This document shows, piece after piece, positions 25,901 through 63,287 of a stretch of DNA of 64,000 nucleotides. Origin of the DNA: Lytechinus variegatus (lineage: Eukaryota; Echinodermata; Echinoidea; Temnopleuroida; Toxopneustidae); assembly GCF_018143015.1 (NCBI RefSeq), contig NC_054746.1:15801532-15865531 (forward strand), given 5' to 3'. The first letter of the stretch is position 1. Each line of letters starts with the position of its first letter. The position numbers and the translations under genes are program-made. The notes beneath the pieces were generated by a model. It made no database searches, was not told where the DNA came from, and saw only the letters and a program-made list of their open reading frames with translations.

Positions 25901-27421
25901 GTTACTTCTAAGATTTATAGTCATAAATGACACCATGTCCCGTTTAATAAAAGTTATTATCACCCGTATCAGACATCTGAGCTGGTCATTTACAAAACTG
26001 TATTGCCCTACATTTTCTGAATATCGGGAAGGGTAGGTATATTGTTTGTATTTTCCTCGGTCTCAGTGCGCGTATTTACTTTGCATGCAGAGACGAAGCA
26101 AAATATACCTTTGTATTTTCCCTGGTCTCACATCCGGGCATTTGTGGATGCGTATAAAGAGATACGCTTCATAAGGATCCGCCCACCAACAATATACGTC
26201 ATAATAAAGACAACGCTGAATCCGAGCGCTTGCAAGTACGTCATAATGGTTAAGTGCAAAGCCTAGACCGACATTAACATGACACAATAGAACTCTATTT
26301 TTAAAAGAAATATCCCCATTATCATGATTTTTGCTCTAGATATCTGATTTGGATGATAATAAAAATATTGACTGGCTCTTCTTTCGGGGAACATCAAATA
26401 TATTGCCCTTAAATGACCCATATTGCCCTCGTCTAAAGACTCGGGCCAATATGATTCATTTGCTGGCAATATATTTGATGTTCCCCTCAAGGCCAGTCAA
26501 TATTATATAATGATACATGTAGGTACTATTATGGTATCTTTGCCATCCAATGGTAACTACCATGGTAACAATGCTAAAAAATCAAGGATTTCATGAAAGA
26601 TACCATAATGGTAACTTTTATGCAACTGGGTCCATGTGTTTGATTACAATACATGTACAGTTCAGAGTTAATAACAGCAATCACATCACTTTTTAATATA
26701 TATATTTTGTTTGAACAGTATATTTCTTTTGGGTTACACTTCGTAATTCCGAAGGTTCTTTATTCCGAAGGTTCGTAATTCCGAAACACGTAAATTGCCT
26801 ATACCTCAATGTTCGTTAATCCGAAACGTAAAATGGTTCGTTAATCTGAACATTTGTGACATTATTCCGAAGGTTCGTTGTTATGAAGGTTCGATAATCC
26901 GAAAACGAAGCAAGGTTCGATGTTCCGAAGGTTCGTCAATCCGAAAACGAAATAAGGTTCATTGTTCCAAAGGTTCGTTAATCCAAAAACGAAATAAGGT
27001 TTGTTGTTCCAAAGGTTCGTTAGTCCGAAAACAAAAATATACAAACCTTCGGAATATCGAACCTTCGGAATATCTGAACCTTCAGAATTACGAAGTGTAA
27101 CCCAAAAGAAATATACGAATGTATACGTTCTTTTGAACATGTCAAAGTCTTAAATCAGGGTATCAAAGAGTTTCCTAAACCTGTTCATCTCTACCTCTGT
27201 TATGTCTGACAGGAGTGAAGGTTGTTTTCTCCGGTCATTATCACCAAAATGATGGCGGATTCTACAAGGGGGTTGAGCAGGTGGTGACCTCTGCGATGGG
27301 CTGGCAACAGAGGGCGACAGACATACCAGGTATCAGGATCGTGAAGGTAAAGGAAGAGGGTATCACACATCAGTATTATGAGATGGATCATATTCCAACG
27401 ACAATAAGCTTGAAAGAATAA
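16896..27421 (+). CDS. CPPED1: CPPED1-like calcineurin-type phosphoesterase, gene B (complete, 6 exons)
   Basis: Exons join(16896-16947, 17793-17999, 19693-19837, 23196-23332, 25691-25831, 27213-27421) give 891 nt, 296 aa plus stop. Metal and catalytic motifs of the CPPED1 phosphoesterase family are intact: GTDPQ (Asp34), GDLVQ (Asp80), GNHD (Asn117, His118, Asp119), FQHIA (His195) and GHYH (His236, His238), so it should be an active metal-dependent phosphatase. An in-frame TAA at 16884-16886 precedes the only plausible ATG. Intron phases (1,1,2,1,1) and internal exon lengths are identical to gene A, so the pair arose by duplication after the introns were in place. Differences include GDLVQSCPG in place of [17 protein letters not shown] in place of GHYHRNAGG, and a shorter C-terminal loop. 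Intron 3 is swollen to 3.4 kb by two repeats. Confidence 0.96.
17385..17480 (+). repeat. Left-end fragment of the GTCTCACCTGC-ended repeat
   Basis: In gene B intron 1. TTTCGCCTGCATAGCAGAGC, GGCGCCACT and GGCGGCGTCAA match the left end of copies 1 and 2 in diverged form. Confidence 0.65.
17793..17999 (+). CDS. CPPED1: Gene B exon 2 (GTDPQ and GDLVQ motifs)
   Basis: TTTTACAG acceptor, GTAATG donor. Encodes [19 protein letters not shown] and [16 protein letters not shown]. 207 nt. The His that follows GDLV in gene A and in human CPPED1 is Gln here. Confidence 0.97.
18252..18658 (+). mobile_element. tRNA-derived SINE
   Basis: In gene B intron 2. tRNA-like head with A box TAGCTCAGTCGGTAGAGCG (from 18259) and B box GGGTTCAATTCCC (18301-18313), followed by a body with CCCAGGTGAGGTAAATGGGT and GGGCCCGCTGGGAGAAG, ending in ATTATTAT. 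The attached body argues against a functional tRNA gene. Confidence 0.85.
19098..19390 (+). mobile_element. tRNA-derived SINE
   Basis: In gene B intron 2. B box GGTTCGAACCCT, then TTCCTTCAGCAGGAATTTTA, CTGCACTCGACCCAGGTGAG and a 3' end rich in ATTATTATCATTAT. Body shared with the copies at 35231, 51353 and 55370. Confidence 0.85.
19693..19837 (+). CDS. CPPED1: Gene B exon 3 (GNHD motif)
   Basis: CTTGTAG acceptor, GTAATG donor. Encodes EYLRDEQEADFIKEFSKLD and IPLVLVSGNHDVGRIPD. Reading frame checked codon by codon without a stop. 145 nt, leaves in phase 2. Confidence 0.96.
20204..20780. mobile_element. Long-TIR MITE flanked by TTAA (piggyBac-like), copy 1
   Basis: In gene B intron 3. TTAA at 20204-20207 and 20777-20780 bounds a long imperfect palindrome starting AGGAGAATGAAACCTTTG and ending CAAAGGTTTCATTCTCCT. 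The arms also share CATTTGAATATTGCAATC and its complement. No transposase. Second copy at 57978-58569. Confidence 0.85.
21741..22852 (+). repeat. GTCTCACCTGC-ended tandem repeat element, copy 2
   Basis: In gene B intron 3. Same ends as copy 1 (GTCTCACCTGC at 21742-21752, GCAGGTGAGAC at 22821-22831, tail to ACTTGT). About five monomers with AGGTCAAAGGTCA at 22147, 22310, 22473 and 22626 and a one-mismatch version at 21955. Shorter than copy 1 because it lacks the 299-bp duplication. Confidence 0.87.
23196..23332 (+). CDS. CPPED1: Gene B exon 4
   Basis: ATAATCAG acceptor, GTAAGT donor. Encodes [20 protein letters not shown] and a basic/acidic helix ending in DDWLLQELE. 137 nt, leaves in phase 1. 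Confidence 0.97.
24030..25419. mobile_element. hAT-like non-autonomous element with 8-bp TSD (GTATGATG)
   Basis: In gene B intron 4. TSD at 24022-24029 and 25420-25427. Ends CAGGCGCGTAGCCAGG and (reversed) CAACCGCATAGCCAGG match at 13 of 16. About 1.39 kb; interior has a G-run, a purine-rich tract and AT-rich DNA with short open frames that resemble nothing I know. Confidence 0.88.
25691..25831 (+). CDS. CPPED1: Gene B exon 5 (QHIA motif)
   Basis: TTCTTGTAG acceptor, GTAAGT donor. Encodes CKHAVVFQHIAWFLQEPDEE with His195 retained; the Pro after QHI is Ala. 141 nt, phase 1 at both ends. Confidence 0.97.
26364..26503. mobile_element. Short palindromic MITE (ATATTGACTGGC ends)
   Basis: In gene B intron 5. 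ATATTGACTGGC to GCCAGTCAATATT with long arms GGGGAACATCAAATATATTG and the complement. A second, smaller palindrome (TATGGTATCTTT and AAAGATACCATA) follows at 26527-26615. Confidence 0.8.
26718..27116. repeat. Foldback element with AAGGTTCG-TCCGAA minisatellite core
   Basis: In gene B intron 5. Ends TATTTCTTTTGGGTTACACT and AGTGTAACCCAAAAGAAATA are near-exact inverted repeats. The core is a run of units combining CCGAAGGTTCGT with AATCCGAAAACGAAATAAGG. The unit length keeps both strands open, giving repeat-peptide frames that are unlikely to be genes. Confidence 0.85.
27213..27421 (+). CDS. CPPED1: Gene B exon 6 (GHYH motif, C-terminus)
   Basis: CTGACAG acceptor, TAA stop at 27419-27421. Encodes GVKVVFSGHYHQNDGGFYKG, EQVVTSAMGW and a C-terminal THQYYEMDHIPTTISLKE. 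An AATAAA hexamer overlaps the stop codon; it is too early to be assumed functional. Confidence 0.97.
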
Positions 27422-28448
27422 AGAGTAGAAAAACAACAGGGTAGAAATGGATGGATATATTTTTTATCTATTAATCTCAAGTAGGTATGTATGATGGTGT
27501 TAAGGGTCTATTTTAAGCATAAAAAACAAAAAAACAATGAATCTATAATTAAGAATGACCAAATATGTAGAAAGAATACTTTTCTAGATGTTTTACGGTT
27601 TGCAGGTTAGGAAATTCATGAATCAGTACATCTATCTAAGTATCTATGCAAATTATTTTGTTGGGATTATTAACATGTCTTATCTATTTTCTAAGTGTGT
27701 GAAAATGTGTTTGGCTTTCCTTGTGTGAGCTAATTGGTCTATATTTTACAGTTTGTAAATATAATGCACAAGTCCTCATGATAATGCACATGTTTTGATG
27801 TGACTTAAACTGCCCTAAGGCGACCGCACAACTTACGACTGGACTGCGACCCGATTTCAGAATAAAATGTAGTAGAATTTGATGCTAATATTGAGACTTG
27901 GAATATCTTACTGTGTAATTTTCTAAATCATTGTACGAATACTTATGTTGAAATCTGTGACTATGCTATCATCCTTCTTAGAATAAAAGCAAATTTAATA
28001 TCTCGTCGTAATGACGTCATAGCAGTCGTACGGTTGGCTACATTTTGAAAGTAATTTGGCCTTTACTCCAAATAAAAAGTTTGCAATCTTTCAAAATGGT
28101 TATATTAGTATTCTTTCAATTGATTTTCACCTGAAATAAAATATGTTCCATTCACATTTTCAGAAAATGAGCAAAACGCGATTTGTTCCAAAATCGGATC
28201 GCGAACAGTTGTAAGGTGTCCCTTAAGGAGTACATAGGTTAGTTATGTTAGGTGCTGTCTGTGTTGTGAATATGATTAAATACATGATTGGAACAGCATT
28301 GTAATTATCATTTTGAAATTTATTTGAGCATGTAATCTGTCTTTGACTAAAATTTTAGATAATAAATTTGCAAAGGAGATAATGGTATATATATACTTGA
28401 TTTGATATTTTAAAATGTTTTTAATGATGAGGTAGTACAGGTTAGGAG

Positions 28449-28609
28449 CGATTAAACGCAAGTCAAAAAATCAATCACAAGTCCCAAATGCGCACTGTTG
28501 ATTGGTTGAAAATCAAGTTGCGATTTATTTTTAGGGTTGCGATTGATTGCAACTCTTTCTGCAACGGGCCCCAGGGGCCCGTTGCAGAAAGAGTTGCAAT
28601 CAATGGGCC
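28449..28609. mobile_element. Short palindromic MITE (GTTGCAGAAAG ends), second copy plus partial third
   Basis: CGCAAGTCAAAAAATCAATC to TTTCTGCAACGGGCCCC, followed at once by GGGGCCCGTTGCAGAAAGAG, the left end of another copy that breaks off near 28609. Confidence 0.75.
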
Positions 28610-29395
28610 TGGTGTAGTAGTTGTGTGGTACATGTATGTGCTTTAATGTTATTTGGTTGTACCGAGGAGATTTTGTATGGTGTATCTACCTCCAAGTTTT
28701 TTACAAATCTTAGTAAGGTAGGATTAGTTGTAAGCAAACACATTTGATTACTAGATATATATTTTATCCTTGCCCTATTCCATAGCCATTATTATATCAA
28801 ATTTATTATCGCTCTCATATTCACTCTGTTTATTTAATCATTTTTTTTAATTGGAAAGCAGAAATCATCTTTCTCATTTGTTACCATGTGTCTTTCTACT
28901 TTATATACCTCTGTTTTATTCATTCTTTATGTCTTGGTACACCTTTTTAGAATTTATAGAAGCCATATTTTTAATTGCATGCATTTGATTAGACTTAGAT
29001 CTTATTTACATCTTCATATTTTTTCTTGACATTACCATGGAATGGGTTGGTTACAGATAATTTATTAAGGATAAACAAATTAAATGAGGAGCATTTTCTG
29101 TGATGATCATTGGAGTATCCTTTTGGATAGTTTCCATAACAGATGTGAAAATAAAATTGGTCAGTAGGTTATTAAAGTGACGCATCAATTTATAAATGTA
29201 GGCAGTTCTTACGATTCCCGTGCAATATAATATTCCAAAATTAGTAGTTACATTTGAAATGTTATTCATAACTCAGAATCTTTCATTCATATTCTGAATG
29301 ACATATAGTTTAACCTTTTAGCAGAAATCTTTATATTGATATTGATATTGACTAATAAATATGTATTAAAGAAATAATAAATAATAATAATATAA
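28610..29395. other. Gene-free AT-rich DNA downstream of gene B
   Basis: No coding region supported, no clear repeat structure seen. Confidence 0.5.
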
Positions 29396-29397
29396 GA

Positions 29398-29928
29398 GAG
29401 TTTGCATAAATTTATTGTACTTGAATATGAATTAATATAGCTTTGAGGGACTTTTTTAAATGAAATTCTCAGTAATGGTAATTACACTTAGTGTTAAGTG
29501 GGATAATGATTTAGTTGCTGACTGAGGTATGGGATACAGTGGACTATTTCTGAAAATTTTTGAGTGAGCAATATGAGTAAACTGTAAAAAAATTATTAAA
29601 TGAATGATTAATTTTGTATTATATTTGGTTGGTGATTTTATTTCATTTATGTAAAAAAGACTGCATAAATTTGTAGTATTTGAAAATGGCTTTATGAGTG
29701 TATGTTGCAGTTGTGAAGGACTCTTTTTTTAATGAAAAATTCCCAGTGATGTCTATTATAGTTGATTGATGTTTGTTGAGATAATGGATTTTTTGATGAC
29801 TGAGGTTATGAGATACACTGGGCAATTTCCTAGAGATTTTGAGTGAGCAATATGATTGGATCAAAACAGTTATTTTTAATTGAGTGATTGATGCTGTATA
29901 AGAGTTGTTTGGCGATTTTATTTCAGTC
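29398..29928. repeat. Diverged tandem duplication, unit about 265 bp
   Basis: TTTGCATAAATTTATTGTA near 29400 and CTGCATAAATTTGTAGTA near 29662 begin two segments that share GTGAGCAATATGA and end in GGTGATTTTATTTCA and GGCGATTTTATTTCA. Confidence 0.7.
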
Positions 29929-29929
29929 A

Positions 29930-32900
29930 CCTCGTTTTGAAAAAAAATATCAAGAATATGAATGTATATATCAGCAAAAAGAAATTTCTTAGTAAAGATG
30001 TAATCAATAATTTATGTGTTTATGTTTATTCCTTGTGCTCGTAAGACCTAATTTTGCTATAGAAATTGCATATTCTTATTTAAGGGGCGGCACTATGGTG
30101 GGGGCGGGGGGGGGGGGGGGTGGCGCAAAGTGATGTAAAGATGACGTATTTTGTTCTTTCTTTCCAATGACTGATATTGGTACAGAGTTACACGTCACAG
30201 TCTTTTCTTCCTCATACTCGTTATTCTTATTTCTTCCGTTTTCACCCTGCTTTTCCTCTTTCTTTCCTGTTGGACATTTTCCTCTCAAATGGGAAAATGT
30301 GGCGCCTTTGTTAATATAGAACATCCGTATATAGTGTTTTATACATCGGGAATACGGCTTAAAACGTTTTACAGATATAAAGCACAAGTCATCAAATCCT
30401 GCCTTGTCCCGTCTTTTTTTTATAAAAAATTTAGTAAAGATTGGTTATGTAATTGATAATATCATCTTTGACCTCCAAATAAAATGAACGCTTAAACCCG
30501 AACAGATCGCCTTTGCGAATCAATAAAAAAAATATATTTTCAGCACATAAGAAAGAAAGGAGAGGGAAATATGATCAGATTGAGACAATGAATGACAATA
30601 AATAAATACATGGACAGGAAGGCCGAAAATTTTATGTCATTGACACATGTACTTGGTAAGTGCCCAAGAATACGATTTAATTAAAACAACAAATATCTCA
30701 TCAAATCTGATTAAACTTACAAATCAAAAGGTATCAAACTGAGACGTCGAATAAATCTGAATAATCATTTTTATTCTGATTTTGTTCTTGGCTAGTACGG
30801 CATACAAAGAAAAGGCAACGACAAGCAAATAAAAAATTATATCTAATCTTCCGACTTTCTGTGGCAAAGAAACAACAAAAACTTAATCTTTGTCTCAAAT
30901 TGATCTCTTTCTTCGATGATCATGTCATAAGATCGACTTAAAGAAATTAATTATCAATGATTTACCTATATCTCACACAGATTAACGAAGTAGTATACAC
31001 ATCATAGTAATCTGAAAGCAAAAATTATCAGTTATTTGGCTTGCACAATTCTTGAATAATAATCTGTACCATCCTTGGAATGATTTTATGTTGTCTTTTA
31101 AATACAAGAACATAAATATACCAGTGAACGAAATGTAGGAATGTATAGGTTTGTGGAAAGATATTCGAAAAATAAATACCAAAGAATTTCACGCAGCATT
31201 TCATTTGCAGGAAAAATAAAAATAGAGTGATATTCTTTATGTAATATCGTCAAAAGAATTCTAAAGTTGTTAATTGGAATGCTTTGAATATGCTGTAAAA
31301 TTGCAAGAGATGTACACGTGTATGGAATCATCATGCCAATATTCATAATAGTAGTATTTTAAAATACAATATGTATTGATAACTTGAAGCAAAATCAATT
31401 CATAGCGAGCAAAGAAAATAGTTGACAGGCAACATTTCATTACAATACGCTGTGTTTATAGGTTAATGGTTTATAATTCAAATAGGCCTACATACCTGAA
31501 AAAAAAAACTCGTTTTAAAATTGAAACGGACTATAAAGTGGCAAAGAGCAGTGTTGAACAAACTCATTGTTTTTGTTGTACCTCGATTTGTGGTTCTTTT
31601 GTATTTTTTAGATATAATCTGACGGAGATGTCCAGAATTAGAGATGTTGCGTCACTATTATCCATGAGCATACAAATCAAGTAGGCCTATGATTATAAAT
31701 TGTGTCTTTATGCCCTTAACCCAATAACATATCTTTATTCGTTTAAGAGTTCAAAATTATACAGACAATACTTCCCGTTTCTGTGTGAATATAAGATAAG
31801 GGTATAGAATTCTGAAAGCTTATGCAATGCGAAGCCATTTTACTTGCTGAAATTCTCTGAATTTATCTGAGTAAATATTGTAATTTATTTTTCGATTGCG
31901 AAATACTTCCTACAACCTACATAATCGGATCATCATTATTGTTTGTTGCCATTTCCACTCATAAACAAATATCAGTTTCAAATTGGCCTAATTGATTATT
32001 TGAAGAAATTCAAACGTGATGCTTTGAAGATACCATAAATTTATAAAAGCATACCATTTTTTGTCAAAGAAAACAATTGGCTAATATTGATTTTTGTTTG
32101 ACAATGTGCTTATTATATTACGATGAGTTCCCAGCTTATTGAAGCTTTATCTCCCAGTGAAAAAGAAGGCAGATTAAACTAAAGCTCCAACAGTAATAGT
32201 TTTGCTTTAGAGCATGTGTGATCCAGTTAAAAAATATTAGCCTACATATAACTGTCTCATAAATATTTAGGATTATAGTGGTATTGTCATACGGAAAGGA
32301 TTTTCGTATATAATCAATAAAACATTGAAAAACTTCCCGCACACAATTGAAAAATATTGCATTAAGGCACACCGTATAGTAAAATTCACACATTGTTATC
32401 TATTACAACAACAGTAGCATCTATCTGTAAATATTACACATATATATTGTTCTATTTGTTTTGATTGAAAATGAGAAAAAAGGCATTATTTGTGAGAACA
32501 GTAATCGAGATTTCTCTCAGACAAAGATAAATAAAATAGAAGTAAAGGATGATTCGTGAAACTTAGGACGACTTGAAAAAGGAATCAGATACAATTTCGA
32601 CCATCAACAGGTTTTTGAAAGCCATTTTGTGATTATCACAATTCATTTCATCTATTTTGATTGAAAATATGGCTTAAAGAACATCCGTTTCCAAAAGAGA
32701 AAGAAAACTTGATCATTGTAATTAAAAATTACCCTTTAGACCAAACCAAACCTTATCCGAAACACGATTTCTTTCTTTCTTTTTTTTTGGGGGGGGGGAG
32801 TTCAAAATTTATAAAAGGGGTTCGTTTTAGACAAATGCGTTTAAGATTATATAGGGGAGGCGGTTTTCTTATTAAAAATCAACACACATCCACAGTAGTT

Positions 32901-33888
32901 AGAATAAATAATCGAAGCAATCTGAATGTAAGAATCTCGTGAGAACACATCGGTTAAAGACAACAAATATAATATGTTTTTCTAAGAAATATATAGATCA
33001 CAATGATATAAGAATGAAAATCTGATATTATCTTTTAAGGCTATATTTCTATTTACATCGATATATAAACTCTAAATATTGCGCAAGATAAGACATAATC
33101 TGAATACATAAAATTATGAACGTATCGATAATTCTTAATTCATTTCGTTGCCAATGCCGACATAAAGCTCTCCCGATATATATTTACAAGTTCAGTGTCG
33201 ACGGACGTTTATAGTGTACAAATATAGATGAGTTCAAAAACCTGAAAGTAATTATGATCACCAATCTCGTATGAAATGAAACAGATTGAGGATAACGAGA
33301 AACTGGGTGATATGTGCATCAATAACAGTTTTTCGCAGAAAGGAAAGCGGCAATCCCAATATAAAAACATCTTTCATAAACTGTATATGCGCAAACGCGG
33401 TGTGTATATGTACAACATGTGTATATAGTGATGACATTATAATATCAATCGTATCTCAATCACATGGAATATTCCATTTGTTTTGACACTTGATTCTTTT
33501 TACTTGCTCTATGTGCATAAATTACGAGATGAAAGATCGATAGTTTATTTATCTATAAATAAAAAATGCAGTCTACATCTACGATGTTATCATCAAATTT
33601 GCCATTGTCAAAAAATCATATTTTCATTTATTCCATGTTATATCACGTCTATCATGCAACATTATACTGTCAACATCCTTTTACTTGATAATCTTGATAA
33701 CCAGTCAATTCTCAATTTGGTATAAATTTACTTTTACAAAACGATAAATTAATTTGTTTCCTTAATCCTTTTCTACTCACCCGGGCATGCACGAAATTGA
33801 AAAAAATATCATTATTTCGGATGTATTGAATTTCATTTGTACGTTGTCATCTTTTTTTTATTTATGAAGATTTACTCTGAACTTGACC
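29930..33888. other. Gene-free AT-rich intergenic DNA
   Basis: No supportable coding region on either strand. Homopolymer G runs at about 30100-30120 and 32789-32798; otherwise featureless to me. Confidence 0.5.
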
Positions 33889-33889
33889 A

Positions 33890-34075
33890 GGGGGCCGTTT
33901 CATAAATCTGTTCGTAAGTTAAGAGTGACTTTAAGAACGACTGGTGATCCTTTCTTGTAGTAAATGTTATTCACCATTAAGTGTTCATTTGTGATTACTT
34001 CGGACGTAAGAAAGGTTCACCAATCGTTCTCAAAGTCGCTCATAATTTACGAAAAGCTTTATGAAACGGCCCCGG
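33890..34075. mobile_element. Short palindromic MITE (GGGGCCGTTTCATAAA ends)
   Basis: GGGGGCCGTTTCATAAA at left, TTTATGAAACGGCCCC at right, arms GAACGACTGGTGATCCTTTC and GAAAGGTTCACCAATCGTTC. 186 bp. Confidence 0.82.
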
Positions 34076-34079
34076 GATA

Positions 34080-35228
34080 AGAATTTAGTATAATATTATT
34101 CTTTGATGTGATTTTCTTTTGGACTTTACCAAAATTATCATTACACCATATAATTATTACATCACCTCACGATAAGACGTGGACAAAATTGATGATATGA
34201 CACGGGTGTTTTCACACCAAACGTGAATAAACAGACAACTTCAAAAACTATTTAAAAAGAATTATAAACTGGACATATCTGTCATCAACATTGTAAAAAA
34301 ATGTAAGCACATATTTTTTTAGCCCGTCAAGCTAACGGATTGTTTAAACAGGGCTCTCTCGAAAAGCAGTTTTTATGTACTGAAGAGACCACCCTGTCTA
34401 AAGAAAACAGAAATAAATGAATAATAAACCCATTTTTTATTGATTAAACTTTTCATTTAAACTTGTTTAAGACTTTAGACAATCCTCAGCCTTCAGCTCA
34501 ACGATACACCCCCTGAAATTATAAAATAAATAATTTAGAATTTTAAGTTGCATTCTTTGTGAAATGAACCACCATCATTATCGATACTTTCCTCCTTTGG
34601 TGCAAAAACATACCCTATCATAAAACAGCGTCAATCATCAATCTCCATTTACTAGAAAATATTCTGTTATACAAATAATGAAAATAAGATGAATAGAATT
34701 AAATGAAAGAGAAATAGTGAACACATTGGCATATTCTTTCATTCATACTTTCATCATTGTATCAATATAAAATTATGTACAAGCTTTATACTTAATGTAG
34801 AAAAATAAATTTGAACGAAGAGTTTGATACGTAGTGCTATAAAAACATTGCGTTTTTACATCACAGTTCACTTTATTTGTGTAGTGTTTTTCTTCAAAAT
34901 AGGTTTGTATCTGCAGCACACCGTCCTGTATTTTGTTCTGTTAAGTCAAAGAATCTTTGAAAAGACTAATTACTAATAAAGAGCTTTAAGTATGTCTTCA
35001 TTTGAATAAGGAATACAATGTTTTGGAATAATCATGTTGTAATAGGCTAACATTACTTTTAAATCTAAGCTTCTGCGATTAAAATGATAAATTCTTTGTT
35101 AATGTTACGTCATGTAATAGGTTATTATCAGGCAACGTTTTTTTCATTGTATCAGGGTCATATGAAAAGCATCGAGATTTGTCGACAAACATGATTATTG
35201 CCTTTACTTAAGGAAAAAGGGTGAAGTT
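34080..35228. other. Gene-free AT-rich intergenic DNA
   Basis: Nothing supportable seen. Confidence 0.5.
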
Positions 35229-35230
35229 CT

Positions 35231-35515
35231 GTTGTGGCCAAGTGGATTAGTGTCCGGACTCTGAAACAGAGGGTCGTGAGTTCAAATCCCAGCCATGGCG
35301 TAGTTTCCTTCAGCAAGAAATGTGTCCACATTGTGCTGCACTCAACCCAGATGAAGTGAATGAGTACCTGGCAGGGGTATTCCTTGAAATGCACTGGAAG
35401 GCTGATTGAGCTACAGCCGGGATAATAATATCCAAGTCATTTGGAAGCGCACAGAGACGCTATTCATAATATGTTATGCGCTATACAAGAACTTTCCATT
35501 ATTATCATCATATTT
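35231..35515 (+). mobile_element. tRNA-derived SINE
   Basis: Head TGTGGCCAAGTGGATTAGTG with B box GAGTTCAAATCCC, body TTCCTTCAGCAAGAAATGTG and CTGCACTCAACCCAG, and a 3' end with TATGCGCTATACAAGAAC and ATTATTATCATCAT. Confidence 0.85.
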
Positions 35516-36536
35516 TGTTCACCTGGAAATTCCCGGTTTACGGTGCAGTATGGTCCAATGACACCACATTTTTAAGCCTCATGAAAAAGATAAACGTTAG
35601 ATTTTGGGTCTCCTGGTCCTTTTACCCACATTGTAAGCGATCGATCGTACAATTGATTTGTTCTTTTCAAAATATACAACGCGTATCAATAACATATTTC
35701 AGACTATGAAAACGCCCTCGATAATCATTGTAATCATAAAGGAAAGACCCACAAATATCTCCAAGTTATGTGAAATTTCCAGTCGGAAGGTATTTTCAAT
35801 TTTCAAAGTTTCTAGGTTTTATTGACACGCACTGTAGAATTAAACGGCATTGTGCCTCTCTTTTTACACTGTTCTCCCCCCATATACTTAAAGGGAAAAG
35901 AATGGACGGTCGCCCTTAACCCTCAACCCTGGTGATGTAACTCACTGTGGGCAAGGAGAAAATGATATTATTTATCGAAATGAGATAGGCATGATTCGGA
36001 GCTACACATCGGCGTGACGAGAAGATATCACCGCTCTTATAAAGTTTGATAACTGTCTTCAAGACAGTGTTTAAAGCCCAGTTTCACATAAGGACTTCAC
36101 GAAACTGGACGTGAAAAAGCAATGGAAATCAAAACGAGAGTGCACACCACAGTCTGTAGTAAAAGTCTATCGAAATGTACAATCTGGAAATCATTACATC
36201 TTGGTAGCATATCCAGATTCTGTGGACAGAACCGTCGCTGATTTTGCTAGTTGTCATGAAAATCAAGAAAGGGAGTGCGGTAGAATTCCCGGATGCGTAG
36301 GAGTACCCATTCGATTTTATTGGTAGATTTTTTCCCTTTTCTACATCATTTTCCTTACCGCTGCCAGGGAGGGTCCTCTCTTGAATCTCAAAGACCCAAA
36401 GTATCTTAATGGTATCTTTAAGATAGTGCTAAGAACAAGGGTCGGATCTTTTTTGTTATAGTTAAGTTTTCATAAGTTCCTTTGGCCATTGGAAAAAAGA
36501 GTCATCAATCTTTTTGCTCCTAGAGAGTTTGAAAGA
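35516..36536. other. 3' flank of eag and gene-free DNA
   Basis: Should contain the eag 3' UTR at its right end (minus strand). A short open frame on the plus strand (36111-36326) resembles nothing I know. GACACGCACTGTA near 35824 looks like an isolated mariner-type terminus without a partner. Confidence 0.4.

Positions 36537-63287
<26,751 letters not shown>

Noticed and set aside
26795..27140. Repeat-peptide open frames on both strands
   Set aside because: Products of the minisatellite core of a foldback element; no splice context and no recognisable family.
35816..35840. Second mariner-like terminus (GACACGCACTGTA)
   Set aside because: No matching inverted partner found within several kilobases.
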